Source of the DNA: Rhizobiales bacterium UBA1912
Lineage (GTDB): Bacteria; Pseudomonadota; Alphaproteobacteria; Rhizobiales; Devosiaceae
Length of the DNA stretch: 64,000 bases
Assembly: GCA_002337455.1 (NCBI GenBank)
Contig: DDGC01000030.1
Span: 62,001 to 126,000 of the forward strand
Direction of reading: 5' to 3'
The translations under genes were made by a program, and so were the position numbers. This document shows positions 51,054 through 60,164 of the stretch, one piece after another. Under the pieces are notes generated by a model, which was not told the DNA's origin, made no database searches, and saw only the letters and a program-made list of their open reading frames with translations. Position 1 is the stretch's first letter, and every line of letters begins with the position of its first letter.

Positions 51054-52589
51054 ATGACGGAAAGCAGCCCCGAACCTCTGCTGACCCTTAAAGGTCTCAC
51101 CAAATCCTTCGGGAGCTTCAAGGCCAACGATTCCGTGGATCTCCAGATTTTCCCCGGCGAAATCCACGCGCTTTTAGGGGAAAACGGCGCCGGCAAATCG
51201 ACCTTCGTCAAAATGCTCTACGGCGCACTCCAGCCCGATGCGGGAGAAATCGTCTGGCGCGGAAAGCCCGTCTCCATTCCCAGCCCGGCCTTCGCCCGCC
51301 AACTCGGCGTTGGCATGGTGTTCCAGCACTTTTCCCTTTTTGAGGCGCTCACTGTTGCCGAAAACGTCGCCGTAGCCCTGCCCGGCGACACGCCCATCAA
51401 AAAAGTGGCCGCCGACGTCGAAAAACTCTCGCGCGAATACGGCCTGCCGCTCAAATCCGGTGCCTATGTGCATGACCTTTCGGTGGGCGAGCGTCAGCGC
51501 ATCGAAATTGTGCGATGCCTCTTGGGTCATCCCGACCTCGTCATCATGGACGAGCCGACATCGGTGCTCACGCCCCAGGAGGTCGATGATCTTTTTGCCG
51601 TGTTGCGCAAGCTTCGCGACGAGGGCAAGGCTATTCTCTATATCTCGCACAAGCTCGAGGAAGTCCGCGCGCTCTGTGAGCGCGCCACTATCCTGCGCCA
51701 CGGCAAGGTCGTGGGCACCTGCATCCCGCACGATGAAACCGCAACTTCGATCGCCCGCATGATGGTTGGCGCCGATATCCACCAGATCCGCCCGGCCAAG
51801 GCCCGCCCCCAAAGCGCCGAGCCGCTTCTCTCCATCTTCAATCTCTCGATGGATTCCCGCGAGGCTTTCGGCACCCCCCTCAAGGACGTTTCGCTCGATC
51901 TGTTCCCCGGCGAGATCGTCGGCATCGCCGGTATCGCCGGCAACGGTCAGACCGAACTGTTCGATGTGCTCTCGGGCGAACGGCTCGCCGGCAAGCCCGA
52001 GCAGGTAACGCTTTTCGGTCAACCGGTCGGCCATGACGACATCACCGCACGGCGCGCCAAGGGCGCTGTCTTTATCTCCGAGGAACGGCTGGGCCACGCC
52101 ACGGTGCCATCCCTCTCACTGAGCGAAAACGTCATCCTGACCCGTTACCGGGTCAATCCCGGCCTTAAATCGGGCATGTTCCTCAATCGCGGCAAGGCAA
52201 AAAGCCTGCTCGAAACCATCGTCGACAAGCTCGACGTGCGCAAAAGTTCCGCCGACCCCGCAGCCCAGTCACTCTCGGGCGGCAACCTTCAAAAATTCAT
52301 CATCGGGCGCGAAGTGCTCGAAGACCCAAAGGTGATCATCGTCAACCAGCCCACCTGGGGCGTCGATGCCGGTTCTGCCGCGCGCATCCGCCAGACGCTT
52401 GTCGATCTGGCTGAGGGCGGCGCCGCTGTTCTGGTTATCAGCCAGGACCTGGACGAGCTTTTCGAGTTCACCGACCGCCTTGCTGCCATCGCCGAGGGTC
52501 GCCTCTCTGATTTCGCACCCGTCGCCCAGGCCGACCGCAACGCCATCGGGCTCAAGATGTCGGGCATTTTTGAGGGCCAGAGCGCATGA
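51054..52589 (+). CDS. BMP-type nucleoside/purine ABC transporter, ATP-binding protein
   Basis: A 511-residue double ATPase of the YufO/NupO-like group that works with BMP-family binding proteins. First half: 'LLGENGAGKSTFVKMLYGALQPDAGEIVWRGKPV', 'LSVGERQRIEIVRCLLG'; second half: 'GIAGIAGNGQTELFDVLSGE', 'LSGGNLQKFIIGREVL..PKVIIVNQPTWGVDAGSAA'. ATG at 51054 is used; GTG sits 3 bp upstream. The neighbours (two permeases, BMP protein, adenine deaminase) point to purine bases or nucleosides. Confidence 0.9.
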   Translation: MTESSPEPLLTLKGLTKSFGSFKANDSVDLQIFPGEIHALLGENGAGKSTFVKMLYGALQPDAGEIVWRGKPVSIPSPAFARQLGVGMVFQHFSLFEALTVAENVAVALPGDTPIKKVAADVEKLSREYGLPLKSGAYVHDLSVGERQRIEIVRCLLGHPDLVIMDEPTSVLTPQEVDDLFAVLRKLRDEGKAILYISHKLEEVRALCERATILRHGKVVGTCIPHDETATSIARMMVGADIHQIRPAKARPQSAEPLLSIFNLSMDSREAFGTPLKDVSLDLFPGEIVGIAGIAGNGQTELFDVLSGERLAGKPEQVTLFGQPVGHDDITARRAKGAVFISEERLGHATVPSLSLSENVILTRYRVNPGLKSGMFLNRGKAKSLLETIVDKLDVRKSSADPAAQSLSGGNLQKFIIGREVLEDPKVIIVNQPTWGVDAGSAARIRQTLVDLAEGGAAVLVISQDLDELFEFTDRLAAIAEGRLSDFAPVAQADRNAIGLKMSGIFEGQSA

Positions 52590-53680
52590 GGCTCGAACTC
52601 ATCAAGCGCGGCAATCCTTCGCGCGCCCTGCAATTTCTCTCCCCGCTTATCGGGCTCACGCTTGCGGTTTTGACCGGCGCGGTCATGTTCGCCATTCTGG
52701 GCAAGGAGCCATTGGCCGCGCTCTACGTCTATTTCATCGAGCCGCTGACCGAGATGTGGTCGATCCATGAGCTGCTGATCAAGGCGGCACCGCTGATCCT
52801 GATGGGGGCCGGACTTTCGGTCTGCTATCTCTCCAACAACTGGAACATCGGCGCCGAAGGCCAATTCATCATGGGCGCCCTGGCCGGGTCGATCTTCCCG
52901 GTCCTGTTCACCGACCTCCAGACACCCTTCGTTTTGCCCCTGATGATGGCCTTCGCCATCGTCGGCGGCGCGCTTTGGGCCGGCATTCCGGCGCTGCTCA
53001 AGGCGAAATTCAACACCAACGAAATCCTCGTTAGCCTGATGCTGGTCTATGTGGCCGAGCTGATCCTCGACTATCTGGTGCGCGGCCCGTGGCGCAATCC
53101 GGGCGGCATGAATTTCCCCGAATCCGTACGCTTCCATGAATTCGCCCGCATCCCCGAACTGATGCCAGCCGACGGCCGCGCCAACTGGGGCATCGTCATT
53201 GCGATTATTGTTGCCGTTGCCATCTGGGTCATGCTCTCGCGCACGCTGAAAGGTTTTGAGATCAAGGTGCTCGGCACCAGCCCCCGCGCCGGAAAATTCG
53301 CCGGTTTCGATGCGAAAAAGATGATCTTTTTCTCCTTCCTTCTGGCTGGCGGCTGCGCCGGACTTGCCGGCATCATCGAAGTCGCCGGCGCTTCGGCGCA
53401 ACTGCGCCCCATCATCTCGCCCGGCTATGGGTTCACCGCAATCATCGTGGCGTTCCTTGGCCGCCTCAATCCGCTCGGGGTGATCGTCGCCGGGCTGGTC
53501 CTGGCGCTGACCTATCTCGGCGGAGAAGCCGCCCAGATTTCACTGGGGCTTTCAGACAAGGTCGCCCGCGTCTTTCAGGGAGCATTGCTGCTCTACATTC
53601 TGGCCTGTGACACGCTGATCCACTACCGCGTCCGTTTCGCGCGTGCGCCAAAAGCATCGGGGATCGCCGCCGATGCTTGA
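52586..53680 (+). CDS. BMP-type ABC transporter permease 1
   Basis: A 364-residue membrane protein of the BPD_transp_2 family with about ten helices. It shows 'LLIKAAPLILMGAGLSVCYLSNNWNIGAEGQFIMGALAGS', 'ALLKAKFNTNEILVSLMLVYVAELILDYLV', and 'GYGFTAIIVAFLGRLNPLGVIVAGLVLALTYLGG', as in NupP-like permeases of nucleoside importers. It overlaps the ATPase stop by 4 bp and the second permease start by 8 bp. Confidence 0.9.
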   Translation: MRLELIKRGNPSRALQFLSPLIGLTLAVLTGAVMFAILGKEPLAALYVYFIEPLTEMWSIHELLIKAAPLILMGAGLSVCYLSNNWNIGAEGQFIMGALAGSIFPVLFTDLQTPFVLPLMMAFAIVGGALWAGIPALLKAKFNTNEILVSLMLVYVAELILDYLVRGPWRNPGGMNFPESVRFHEFARIPELMPADGRANWGIVIAIIVAVAIWVMLSRTLKGFEIKVLGTSPRAGKFAGFDAKKMIFFSFLLAGGCAGLAGIIEVAGASAQLRPIISPGYGFTAIIVAFLGRLNPLGVIVAGLVLALTYLGGEAAQISLGLSDKVARVFQGALLLYILACDTLIHYRVRFARAPKASGIAADA

Positions 53681-54587
53681 ATCGATCCTTCTCACCATCG
53701 CCACCGCCGCAACGCCGCTCCTTCTGGCCGCCATCGGCGAACTCGTCGTCGAACGCTCCGGCACCCTCAATCTCGGCGTCGAAGGCATGATGGTCATGGG
53801 CGCCGTCGGCGGCTTTGTGGGCATGATCGTCACAGGCAATCCGTTTATCGGCGCGCTGGTCGGCGTGCTGTTCGGCGCCGGCCTCTCGCTTCTCTTTGCC
53901 TTTCTGGCCTTAACACTTGCCACCAACCAGTATGCCACCGGCCTTGCGCTGACCATTCTGGGTCTCGGCCTGTCCGGCCTGATCGGCGAGCCCTATGTCG
54001 GCCGCTCTGCCGTCCGCATGCCAGTCCTCGACATCCCGGGCCTCTCCGATATTCCGATCATCGGTCGGCTGCTGTTCGGCCAGGACCCGATTTTCTACAT
54101 CTCCATAGCGCTGGTCATCGCCGTTGCCTGGTTCCTGTTCAGGACCAAACAGGGCCTCACCCTGCGCTCAATCGGAGATAACCCGCAATCGGCCCACGCG
54201 CTCGGCATCAACGTCATCGGCTACCGCTATCTCGCCGTACTGTTCGGCGGCGCCTGCGCGGGGTTGGCGGGCGCGCATCTCTCGCTCGTTTACACCCCGC
54301 AATGGACCGAGAACATGTCGGCGGGCCGTGGCTGGATTGCGCTGGCGCTTGTGGTCTTTGCCTCCTGGCGCCCGGCCCGAGTGCTGGCCGGCGCCTATCT
54401 GTTCGGCGCGGTTTCCATCGGCCAGTTGCACGCCCAGGCGCTGGGGATCGGCATTCCGTCCCAGTTCCTCTCGGCGCTCCCCTATCTCGCCACCGTCCTT
54501 GTTCTGGTCTTGATTTCCCAGAACCGGCGGCTGACGCTGATCAACACCCCGGCCTCGCTCGGCAAGAGCTTCGTGCCGGATCGCTAA
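53673..54587 (+). CDS. BMP-type ABC transporter permease 2
   Basis: A 304-residue companion permease (NupQ-like). Helical segments include 'ATPLLLAAIGELVVERSGTLNLGVEGMMVMGAVGGF', 'NQYATGLALTILGLGLSGLIG' and 'GRGWIALALVVFASWRPARVLAGAYLFGAVSIGQL'. ATG at 53673 lies within the stop region of permease 1. The binding protein follows after 22 bp. Confidence 0.9.
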   Translation: MLESILLTIATAATPLLLAAIGELVVERSGTLNLGVEGMMVMGAVGGFVGMIVTGNPFIGALVGVLFGAGLSLLFAFLALTLATNQYATGLALTILGLGLSGLIGEPYVGRSAVRMPVLDIPGLSDIPIIGRLLFGQDPIFYISIALVIAVAWFLFRTKQGLTLRSIGDNPQSAHALGINVIGYRYLAVLFGGACAGLAGAHLSLVYTPQWTENMSAGRGWIALALVVFASWRPARVLAGAYLFGAVSIGQLHAQALGIGIPSQFLSALPYLATVLVLVLISQNRRLTLINTPASLGKSFVPDR

Positions 54588-54609
54588 ACAATCTTAGGAA
54601 GGGACAATC

Positions 54610-55683
54610 ATGAAAACGCTCCTCTCAACACTTGCAACAGCCACGGCGCTGTCGCTGACTCTCGTACCCGTGGCCATGGCGCAGGACGCCCCGGTCGAAG
54701 CCTGCTTTGTCTATGTCGGCTCCCACACCGATGGCGGCTGGAGCCAGGCCCACGACATCGCCCGCCTCGCGGTCGAGGAAGAATATGGCGATGCGGTCGA
54801 AACCCGTTTCATCGAAAACGTCGCCGAAGCGACTTCGGAAGGCGCCATCGAGCGCATGGCGCGTTCGGGCTGCGATATCATTTTCACGACCTCGTTCGGC
54901 TTCATGGACCCCACGATTGCCGTTGCCGAGCGCTTCCCGGACGTTCTGTTCGAACACGCAACAGGCTACAAGACCGCGCCCAACGTCTCGGTCTACAATT
55001 CGCGCTTCTATGAGGGCCGCTACATCCAGGGCGTCATCGCCGCCTCGATTTCCGAAGCCGGCGTCGCCGGTTACATCGGCTCGTTCCCCATCCCTGAAGT
55101 TGTGCAGGGCATCAACGCCTTCATGCTCGGCGCGCAGTCGATCAATCCCGACTTCGCCGTGAAAGTGGTCTGGGCCAATTCCTGGTACGATCCCGGTGCA
55201 GAAGCCGATGCCGCCAAGGTCCTGATGGATCAGGGCGTCGATATCATCACCCAGCACACCGACTCCACCGCTCCCATGCAAGAAGCTGCGGCGCGCGGCA
55301 TCAAGGCGTTCGGTCAGGCGTCCGACATGATCGAAGCGGGTCCTGAAACCCAGCTGACGGCAATCGTCGACACCTGGGCGCCGTACTACATCGAGCGCGT
55401 CGGCGCGGTCATCGATGGCACATGGGAAACCTCGGATACCTGGGACGGGCTGGTCGACGGCATCCTGACCATGGCGCCCTATACCAACATGCCCGAAGAG
55501 GTCGCAGCGCTGGCCGAAGAAACCGAAGAAGCCATAATGGCAGGCGACCTCGTGATCTTCTCGGGCCCGATCACCAAGCAGGACGGCACTCAGTGGTTGG
55601 CCGAAGGCGAGCAGGCCGATGACGGCACCCTGCTGGGCCTCAACTTCTACGTCGAAGGCGTGGACGACCAGCTTCCGCAGTAG
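54610..55683 (+). CDS. BMP family substrate-binding protein
   Basis: A 357-residue periplasmic binding protein of the BMP (PnrA/Med) family. It has a cleavable signal peptide ending 'VAMAQDAP' with no lipobox cysteine, so it is likely free in the periplasm. Conserved parts: 'CFVYVGSHTDGGWSQAHDIARLAVEE', 'CDIIFTTSFGFMDPTIAVAERFPDVLFEHATGYKT', 'RYIQGVIAASISEAGVAGYIGSFPIPEVVQGINAFMLGAQSINPDFAVKVVWANSW'. Homologues bind purine nucleosides; the adjacent adenine deaminase agrees. A terminator follows. Confidence 0.9.
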   Translation: MKTLLSTLATATALSLTLVPVAMAQDAPVEACFVYVGSHTDGGWSQAHDIARLAVEEEYGDAVETRFIENVAEATSEGAIERMARSGCDIIFTTSFGFMDPTIAVAERFPDVLFEHATGYKTAPNVSVYNSRFYEGRYIQGVIAASISEAGVAGYIGSFPIPEVVQGINAFMLGAQSINPDFAVKVVWANSWYDPGAEADAAKVLMDQGVDIITQHTDSTAPMQEAAARGIKAFGQASDMIEAGPETQLTAIVDTWAPYYIERVGAVIDGTWETSDTWDGLVDGILTMAPYTNMPEEVAALAEETEEAIMAGDLVIFSGPITKQDGTQWLAEGEQADDGTLLGLNFYVEGVDDQLPQ

Positions 55684-55706
55684 GCTTTCGAGCTTTGTGA
55701 AATTGA

Positions 55707-55732
55707 GCGGCGGCAGCAATGCCGCCGCTTTT
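55707..55732 (+). terminator. Terminator between BMP protein gene and ade
   Basis: GCGGCGGC (55707-55714), loop AGCAAT, GCCGCCGC (55721-55728), then TTTT. It lies 24 bp after the binding-protein stop and 60 bp before ade, so it probably lowers read-through into ade rather than separating unrelated genes. Confidence 0.8.
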
Positions 55733-55794
55733 GTTTCTTGACCCGGCCCACGACCCGCGACACCCTGACGAAACAGAAAACGGAAAACCACCCG

Positions 55795-57504
55795 ATGACC
55801 GACGCTGCAACTCTCGCCCGCATGATCCGCGCCGGACGCGGGCTTGATCCTGCCGATCTGGTCATCAAGAACGTCAAACGCCTCGATATCGTCACTGGTG
55901 AGATCACCCAGACCGACATCGCCATCGTCGCCGATCGCATCGTGGGCACCCACGGCACATATGAGGGCAAATCCGAAATCGATGGCGCCGGCCGTTTTGC
56001 GGTTCCCGGCTTTATCGATACCCACCTCCACATCGAATCTTCGCTTGTTACACCGCTGGAATTCGACCGCTGTGTCCTGCCGCACGGCGTCACCACGGTG
56101 ATCTGCGACCCCCATGAAATCGCCAACGTGCTGGGCGCCCCAGGCATTCGCTACTTCCTCGATTGCGCCGAACAGTCGATCATGGATATCCGCATTAATC
56201 TCTCATCGTGCGTGCCGGCCACCCCGTTCGAGACGGCGGGTGCAAGGCTCGAAATCGATGACCTCCTGCCCTTCGCCGACCATCCCAAAATCATCGGCCT
56301 TGCCGAGATGATGAATTTCCCCGGCGTCATCAATTGCGATCCGGGCATTCTTGCCAAGCTCGAAGCCTTCCAGCACCGGCACATGGACGGTCACGCCCCC
56401 CTGCTCTCCGGGCTCGACCTCAACGCCTATCTCGCCGCCGGCATCCGCACCGACCACGAGGCGACCAGCGCCAAAGAAGCGCGCGAAAAGCTCGCCAAGG
56501 GCATGGCGATCCTCATTCGCGAGGGATCGGTTTCCAAGGATCTCGATGCGCTGGCCGAAATCCTCGACGCAAACACCTCCGCCTTCGTCGCGCTGTGTAC
56601 CGACGACCGCAACCCGCTCGATATCGCCGAGGAAGGCCATCTGGATTCGTCAATCCGCCGCCTGATCGCCCATGGCTGCCCGCTCCATCACGTCTATCGC
56701 GCGGCCTCCCACTCCGCCGCCCGCATATTCGGCCTTAAGGATCGCGGTCACGTCGCGCCGGGCTGGCGGGCCGATATTGCCCTGCTCGACAGCCTCGAAG
56801 AGTGCCGGGTAACCGACGTCGTGTCGGCCGGACGCCTGGTCACGGATGCGCTCTGGCCAACGCGCAAAGACATCGCCCCCGTCGGCCTCGATTCCATGAA
56901 GGCAAAGCCCGTGGAGGCGTCGGCGTTCATTACAGTGCCAAACCCCGACAAGAACGAAGTCCCGGTGATTGGCGTTAAACCCGGGCTCATTCTCACCTTC
57001 CGCGAGAGCGCTTCCCTCGCCAGCGACGAAACAGGCCTCAAACCCGATACCGGCGCCGATGTCATCAAGGTGGCGGTCATCGAACGCCACGGCATCAACG
57101 GCAATATCGGCCGGTCGTTCGTGAAGGGCTTTGGTCTCAAGCGCGGCGCCATCGCGTCATCGGTGGGGCACGATAGCCACAACATCACCGTGGTCGGCGT
57201 CACCGATGAGGACATGGCGCTGGCTGTCAATCGCCTCATCGAGATCGGCGGCGGCTTTGCCGTGGCCTGCGAGGGCGAAATCCTTGCCGATCTAGCCCTG
57301 CCCATCGCCGGATTGATGAGTCTCGAACCCTTCGAGATCGTCACCGAGCATCTTGAGCATTTGCGTCAGGCGGCCAAAGCGCTCGATTGCGCCCTGCCCG
57401 AACCTTTCCTTCAGGTCGCATTCCTCGCGCTACCGGTCATCCCGCACCTGAAAATGACCGACAACGGTCTGTTTGATGTGGATGCGTTCGATTTCGTCTC
57501 GTGA
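55795..57504 (+). CDS. ade: Adenine deaminase Ade
   Basis: Deaminates adenine to hypoxanthine. The 569-residue amidohydrolase has the metal motif 'PGFIDTHLHIESSLVTP', 'VCDPHEIANVLG', 'GHAPLLSGLDLNAYLAAGIRTDHE', 'CTDDRNPLDIAEEGHL', 'RAASHSAARIFGLKDRGHVAPGWRADIALLD' and the C-terminal 'GHDSHNITVVGV'. Full length for the Ade family. ATG at 55795 is used; an in-frame TTG at 55738 lies within the terminator. It follows the purine ABC operon and should act on imported adenine. Confidence 0.96.
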   Translation: MTDAATLARMIRAGRGLDPADLVIKNVKRLDIVTGEITQTDIAIVADRIVGTHGTYEGKSEIDGAGRFAVPGFIDTHLHIESSLVTPLEFDRCVLPHGVTTVICDPHEIANVLGAPGIRYFLDCAEQSIMDIRINLSSCVPATPFETAGARLEIDDLLPFADHPKIIGLAEMMNFPGVINCDPGILAKLEAFQHRHMDGHAPLLSGLDLNAYLAAGIRTDHEATSAKEAREKLAKGMAILIREGSVSKDLDALAEILDANTSAFVALCTDDRNPLDIAEEGHLDSSIRRLIAHGCPLHHVYRAASHSAARIFGLKDRGHVAPGWRADIALLDSLEECRVTDVVSAGRLVTDALWPTRKDIAPVGLDSMKAKPVEASAFITVPNPDKNEVPVIGVKPGLILTFRESASLASDETGLKPDTGADVIKVAVIERHGINGNIGRSFVKGFGLKRGAIASSVGHDSHNITVVGVTDEDMALAVNRLIEIGGGFAVACEGEILADLALPIAGLMSLEPFEIVTEHLEHLRQAAKALDCALPEPFLQVAFLALPVIPHLKMTDNGLFDVDAFDFVS

Positions 57505-57512
57505 CGCATGGC

Positions 57513-57533
57513 TGGCTTGATAAAGCCATTTTT
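57513..57533 (+). terminator. Terminator after ade
   Basis: TGGCTT (57513-57518), loop GATA, AAGCCA (57523-57528), followed by five T. It begins 9 bp after the ade stop. Confidence 0.8.
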
Positions 57534-57551
57534 CCTCTTATCTCATAGAAC

Positions 57552-57866
57552 ATGACCAAAGAGCGGACCCGCCTCGAACGCCTGTTCCTTCGCCTCGAAG
57601 CGCGCTTTCCGCGCTTTGCGATGGTGATCTACGTCCTGCGCCAGCCCTGGGCCATGCTCATCCGCATTCCTCTCGGCATCGTGTTGTGTGCTGGCGGCGT
57701 TTTTTCCTTCCTGCCCATCCTCGGTCTCTGGATGCTGCCGCTGGGCCTGCTGCTGCTGGCCATCGACCTGCCCTTCCTCCAGCGGCCGATGAACGGCATT
57801 ATCCTGCGCGGCGAACGCCAGTGGGACCTGTGGCGCCGCAACCGGCGAGACCGAAAATCGGGCTGA
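57552..57866 (+). CDS. Small PGPGW-like transmembrane protein
   Basis: A 104-residue protein with two hydrophobic helices in the middle (LIRIPLGIVLCAGGVFSFLPILGLWMLPLGLLLLAIDLPFL) and basic ends (RGERQWDLWRRNRRDRKSG). The 'G.FSFLPILGLWMLPLG' run resembles the PGPGW family of putative transmembrane proteins. Function unknown. It is separated from ade by a terminator and converges on glcB; a 9-bp inverted repeat (57859-57895) lies between their ends. Confidence 0.7.
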   Translation: MTKERTRLERLFLRLEARFPRFAMVIYVLRQPWAMLIRIPLGIVLCAGGVFSFLPILGLWMLPLGLLLLAIDLPFLQRPMNGIILRGERQWDLWRRNRRDRKSG

Positions 57867-57907
57867 ACCCCGTAACAGACGAAAGATTCAGCCCGGACCG
57901 CTGACGA

Positions 57908-60076
57908 TCAACCGGCAGCCTTTTTTTCTGCCCGCTTGGCGTGCAGAACCGGCTCGGTGTAGCCGGAGGGCTGTTCAACCCCTTCGAGCGCCAGCGCCAA
58001 TGAGGCCTGAAATGCGATCGAGTGCTCGGGATCATCGCTCATGGCTTGATAGTCCGGGTCGCCCGCATTCTGTTCGTCGACCACGTGGGCCATGCGGGTG
58101 AACGTCGCAACCACCTCGTCCTGGGTCACCACCCCGTGCCACAGCCAGTTGGCAACCGCCTGTGATGAAATCCGGCAGGTTGCCCGGTCTTCCATCAAAC
58201 CAACGTCATTGATGTCGGGGACTTTCGAGCACCCCACGCCAGCATCGATCCAGCGCACGACATAGCCCAGAATGCCCTGGGCGTTGTTGTCGAGCTCGCG
58301 CTGGATTTGCTCGGCCGACAGCGTCGAAGGATCGAGAACCGGCATGGAGAACAAGGCGTCAAGGCCCGGGATGGGTTCGTTGTGCCGACGCTTTTGCGCC
58401 TCGAACACGTCGACCTCATGGTAGTGCAGCGCGTGCAACGTCGCCGCTGTCGGCGAAGGCACCCAGGCGCAGTTGGCGCCCGATTTCGGGTGACCTATCT
58501 TTTGCTCCATCATCGCCGCCATATCGTCGGGCCGGGCCCACATGCCCTTGCCGATCTGCGCACGGCCGGTCAGCCCACAGGCGATCCCGATGGTGACGTT
58601 GCGGTCTTCGTAAGCCTGTATCCAATGTTCGGCCTTGATCTGATCCTTGAGCAGCACCGGCCCGGCTTCCATGGACGTGTGGATCTCATCGCCCGTGCGG
58701 TCGAGGAACCCCGTATTGATGAAAAACAGCCGCTCACGCGCCGCGTGGATGCAGGCCTTGAGGTTGGCCGAGGTCCGGCGCTCCTCGTCCATGATGCCGA
58801 TCTTGATTGTGTTGTGCGGCAGGCCGAGAATCTTTTCCACTTCCCCGAACACATTGCACGCAAACAGCACTTCGGTCGGCCCATGCATCTTGGGTTTGAC
58901 GATATAGATCGAACCCGTCGCCGAGTTCGCCTTGCGCTTGCGATCGTGCATGGCGCAAAGCGTCGTGATCGCCGCATCCATCATCCCCTCGCCGATCGGC
59001 TGACCTTCGGAATTGAGGATGGCGTCGGTGGTCATCAGATGCCCGACATTGCGCACCAGCAGCAGCGCCCGACCCTTGAGCGTCACCTCGCTTCCGTCGG
59101 GCGCCGTGTAGGTCCGATCCGCATTGAGCGTGCGGGTGACCGACTTGCCGCCCTTTTCGAACGTATCGGCCAAATCGCCAATCATCAGCCCGAGCCAGTT
59201 GCGATAGACCCCGACCTTGTCCGCGGCATCGACGGCAGCAACCGAATCCTCACAATCTTGGATTGTCGTCAGCGCGCTTTCGATCACCACATCGGCGAGA
59301 TGGGCCGGATGGTCCTTGCCCACGGGGTGATTGGCATCGATCACCAGTTCGACATGCAGCCCGTTGTGATTGAGCAGGATACGCAGCACATCGCCATCGC
59401 GCGAATAGCCCGCGAACGCTTCGGGATAAGCCAGCCTGGCCGGCCCATCCTGGCTTTCGATCACCAGTCTGGCAGTATCGCCTGACGTATCGACATCATA
59501 AGACGTTACGGCCCAGTGCTTGATCCCGAGCAGCGGAAACGCTTCGTCGAGAAAATGCCCGGCCCGCGCAAACACCTCGGCACCACGCTTGGGATTGTAC
59601 GCACGTCCCGGCGCCAGATCGCCATCGCGGGCGATCACGTCGGTGCCGTAGAGCGCATCGTAAAGACTGCCCCAGCGCGCATTGGCGGCGTTGAGCGCGT
59701 AGCGGGCATTGGAGACCGGCACGACAAGCTGCGGCCCGCAGATCGAGGCGATCTCGGGATCGAGGTTTTCCGTCTCAATCCTGAAATCTTCCGGCTCGTC
59801 CTCGAGATATTTGATCTCGCGCAGAAACGCCTGATAGCCATCGGGGTCTTTCGCCACGGGACCGTTGTCCCGATGCCAGGCATCGATCTGGTTCTGCATC
59901 CTGTCGCGGATTTCCAGAAGCTCGCGATTGCCCGGCATATAAGCCGCAACCAGCTCGGCAAACCCCGCCCAGAAGCTGTCCGAAGCAACATCGAGCCCTT
60001 TGAGTGCCTCCTGCTCGACAAACGCTGCAAGCTGTTCGTCGACCTGCAAACCGGCCCGTGTGACATAGTTACTCAT
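57908..60076 (-). CDS. glcB: Malate synthase G
   Basis: Condenses glyoxylate and acetyl-CoA to malate. The 722-residue monomeric G-type enzyme has 'MSNYVTRAGLQVDEQLAAFVE' at its start, the insertion typical of the G form, 'IYIVKPKMHGPTEVLFACNVFGEVEKILGLPHNTIKIGIMDEERRTSANLKACI', and the C-terminal 'WIDAGVGCSKVPDINDVGLMEDRATCRISSQ'. ATG at 60076 follows GGAGAG. Its place beside purine catabolism genes suggests it uses glyoxylate released from ureides as well as from glycolate. Confidence 0.97.
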   Translation of the reverse strand: MSNYVTRAGLQVDEQLAAFVEQEALKGLDVASDSFWAGFAELVAAYMPGNRELLEIRDRMQNQIDAWHRDNGPVAKDPDGYQAFLREIKYLEDEPEDFRIETENLDPEIASICGPQLVVPVSNARYALNAANARWGSLYDALYGTDVIARDGDLAPGRAYNPKRGAEVFARAGHFLDEAFPLLGIKHWAVTSYDVDTSGDTARLVIESQDGPARLAYPEAFAGYSRDGDVLRILLNHNGLHVELVIDANHPVGKDHPAHLADVVIESALTTIQDCEDSVAAVDAADKVGVYRNWLGLMIGDLADTFEKGGKSVTRTLNADRTYTAPDGSEVTLKGRALLLVRNVGHLMTTDAILNSEGQPIGEGMMDAAITTLCAMHDRKRKANSATGSIYIVKPKMHGPTEVLFACNVFGEVEKILGLPHNTIKIGIMDEERRTSANLKACIHAARERLFFINTGFLDRTGDEIHTSMEAGPVLLKDQIKAEHWIQAYEDRNVTIGIACGLTGRAQIGKGMWARPDDMAAMMEQKIGHPKSGANCAWVPSPTAATLHALHYHEVDVFEAQKRRHNEPIPGLDALFSMPVLDPSTLSAEQIQRELDNNAQGILGYVVRWIDAGVGCSKVPDINDVGLMEDRATCRISSQAVANWLWHGVVTQDEVVATFTRMAHVVDEQNAGDPDYQAMSDDPEHSIAFQASLALALEGVEQPSGYTEPVLHAKRAEKKAAG

Positions 60077-60164
60077 CGGCTCTCTCCTGATCGTTCCCTG
60101 CCCAGCTAGCGCGCCAGCCGGTTTCCGCCAAGCCGTCGTGGAAAACCCTTCCACGATGCGGAAA

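Noticed and set aside
57859..57895. CGGGCTGAA/TTCAGCCCG inverted repeat between the small membrane gene and glcB as a terminator
   Set aside because: The loop is 19 nt and neither side has a T-run; it may be a weak bidirectional structure but not a supported intrinsic terminator.
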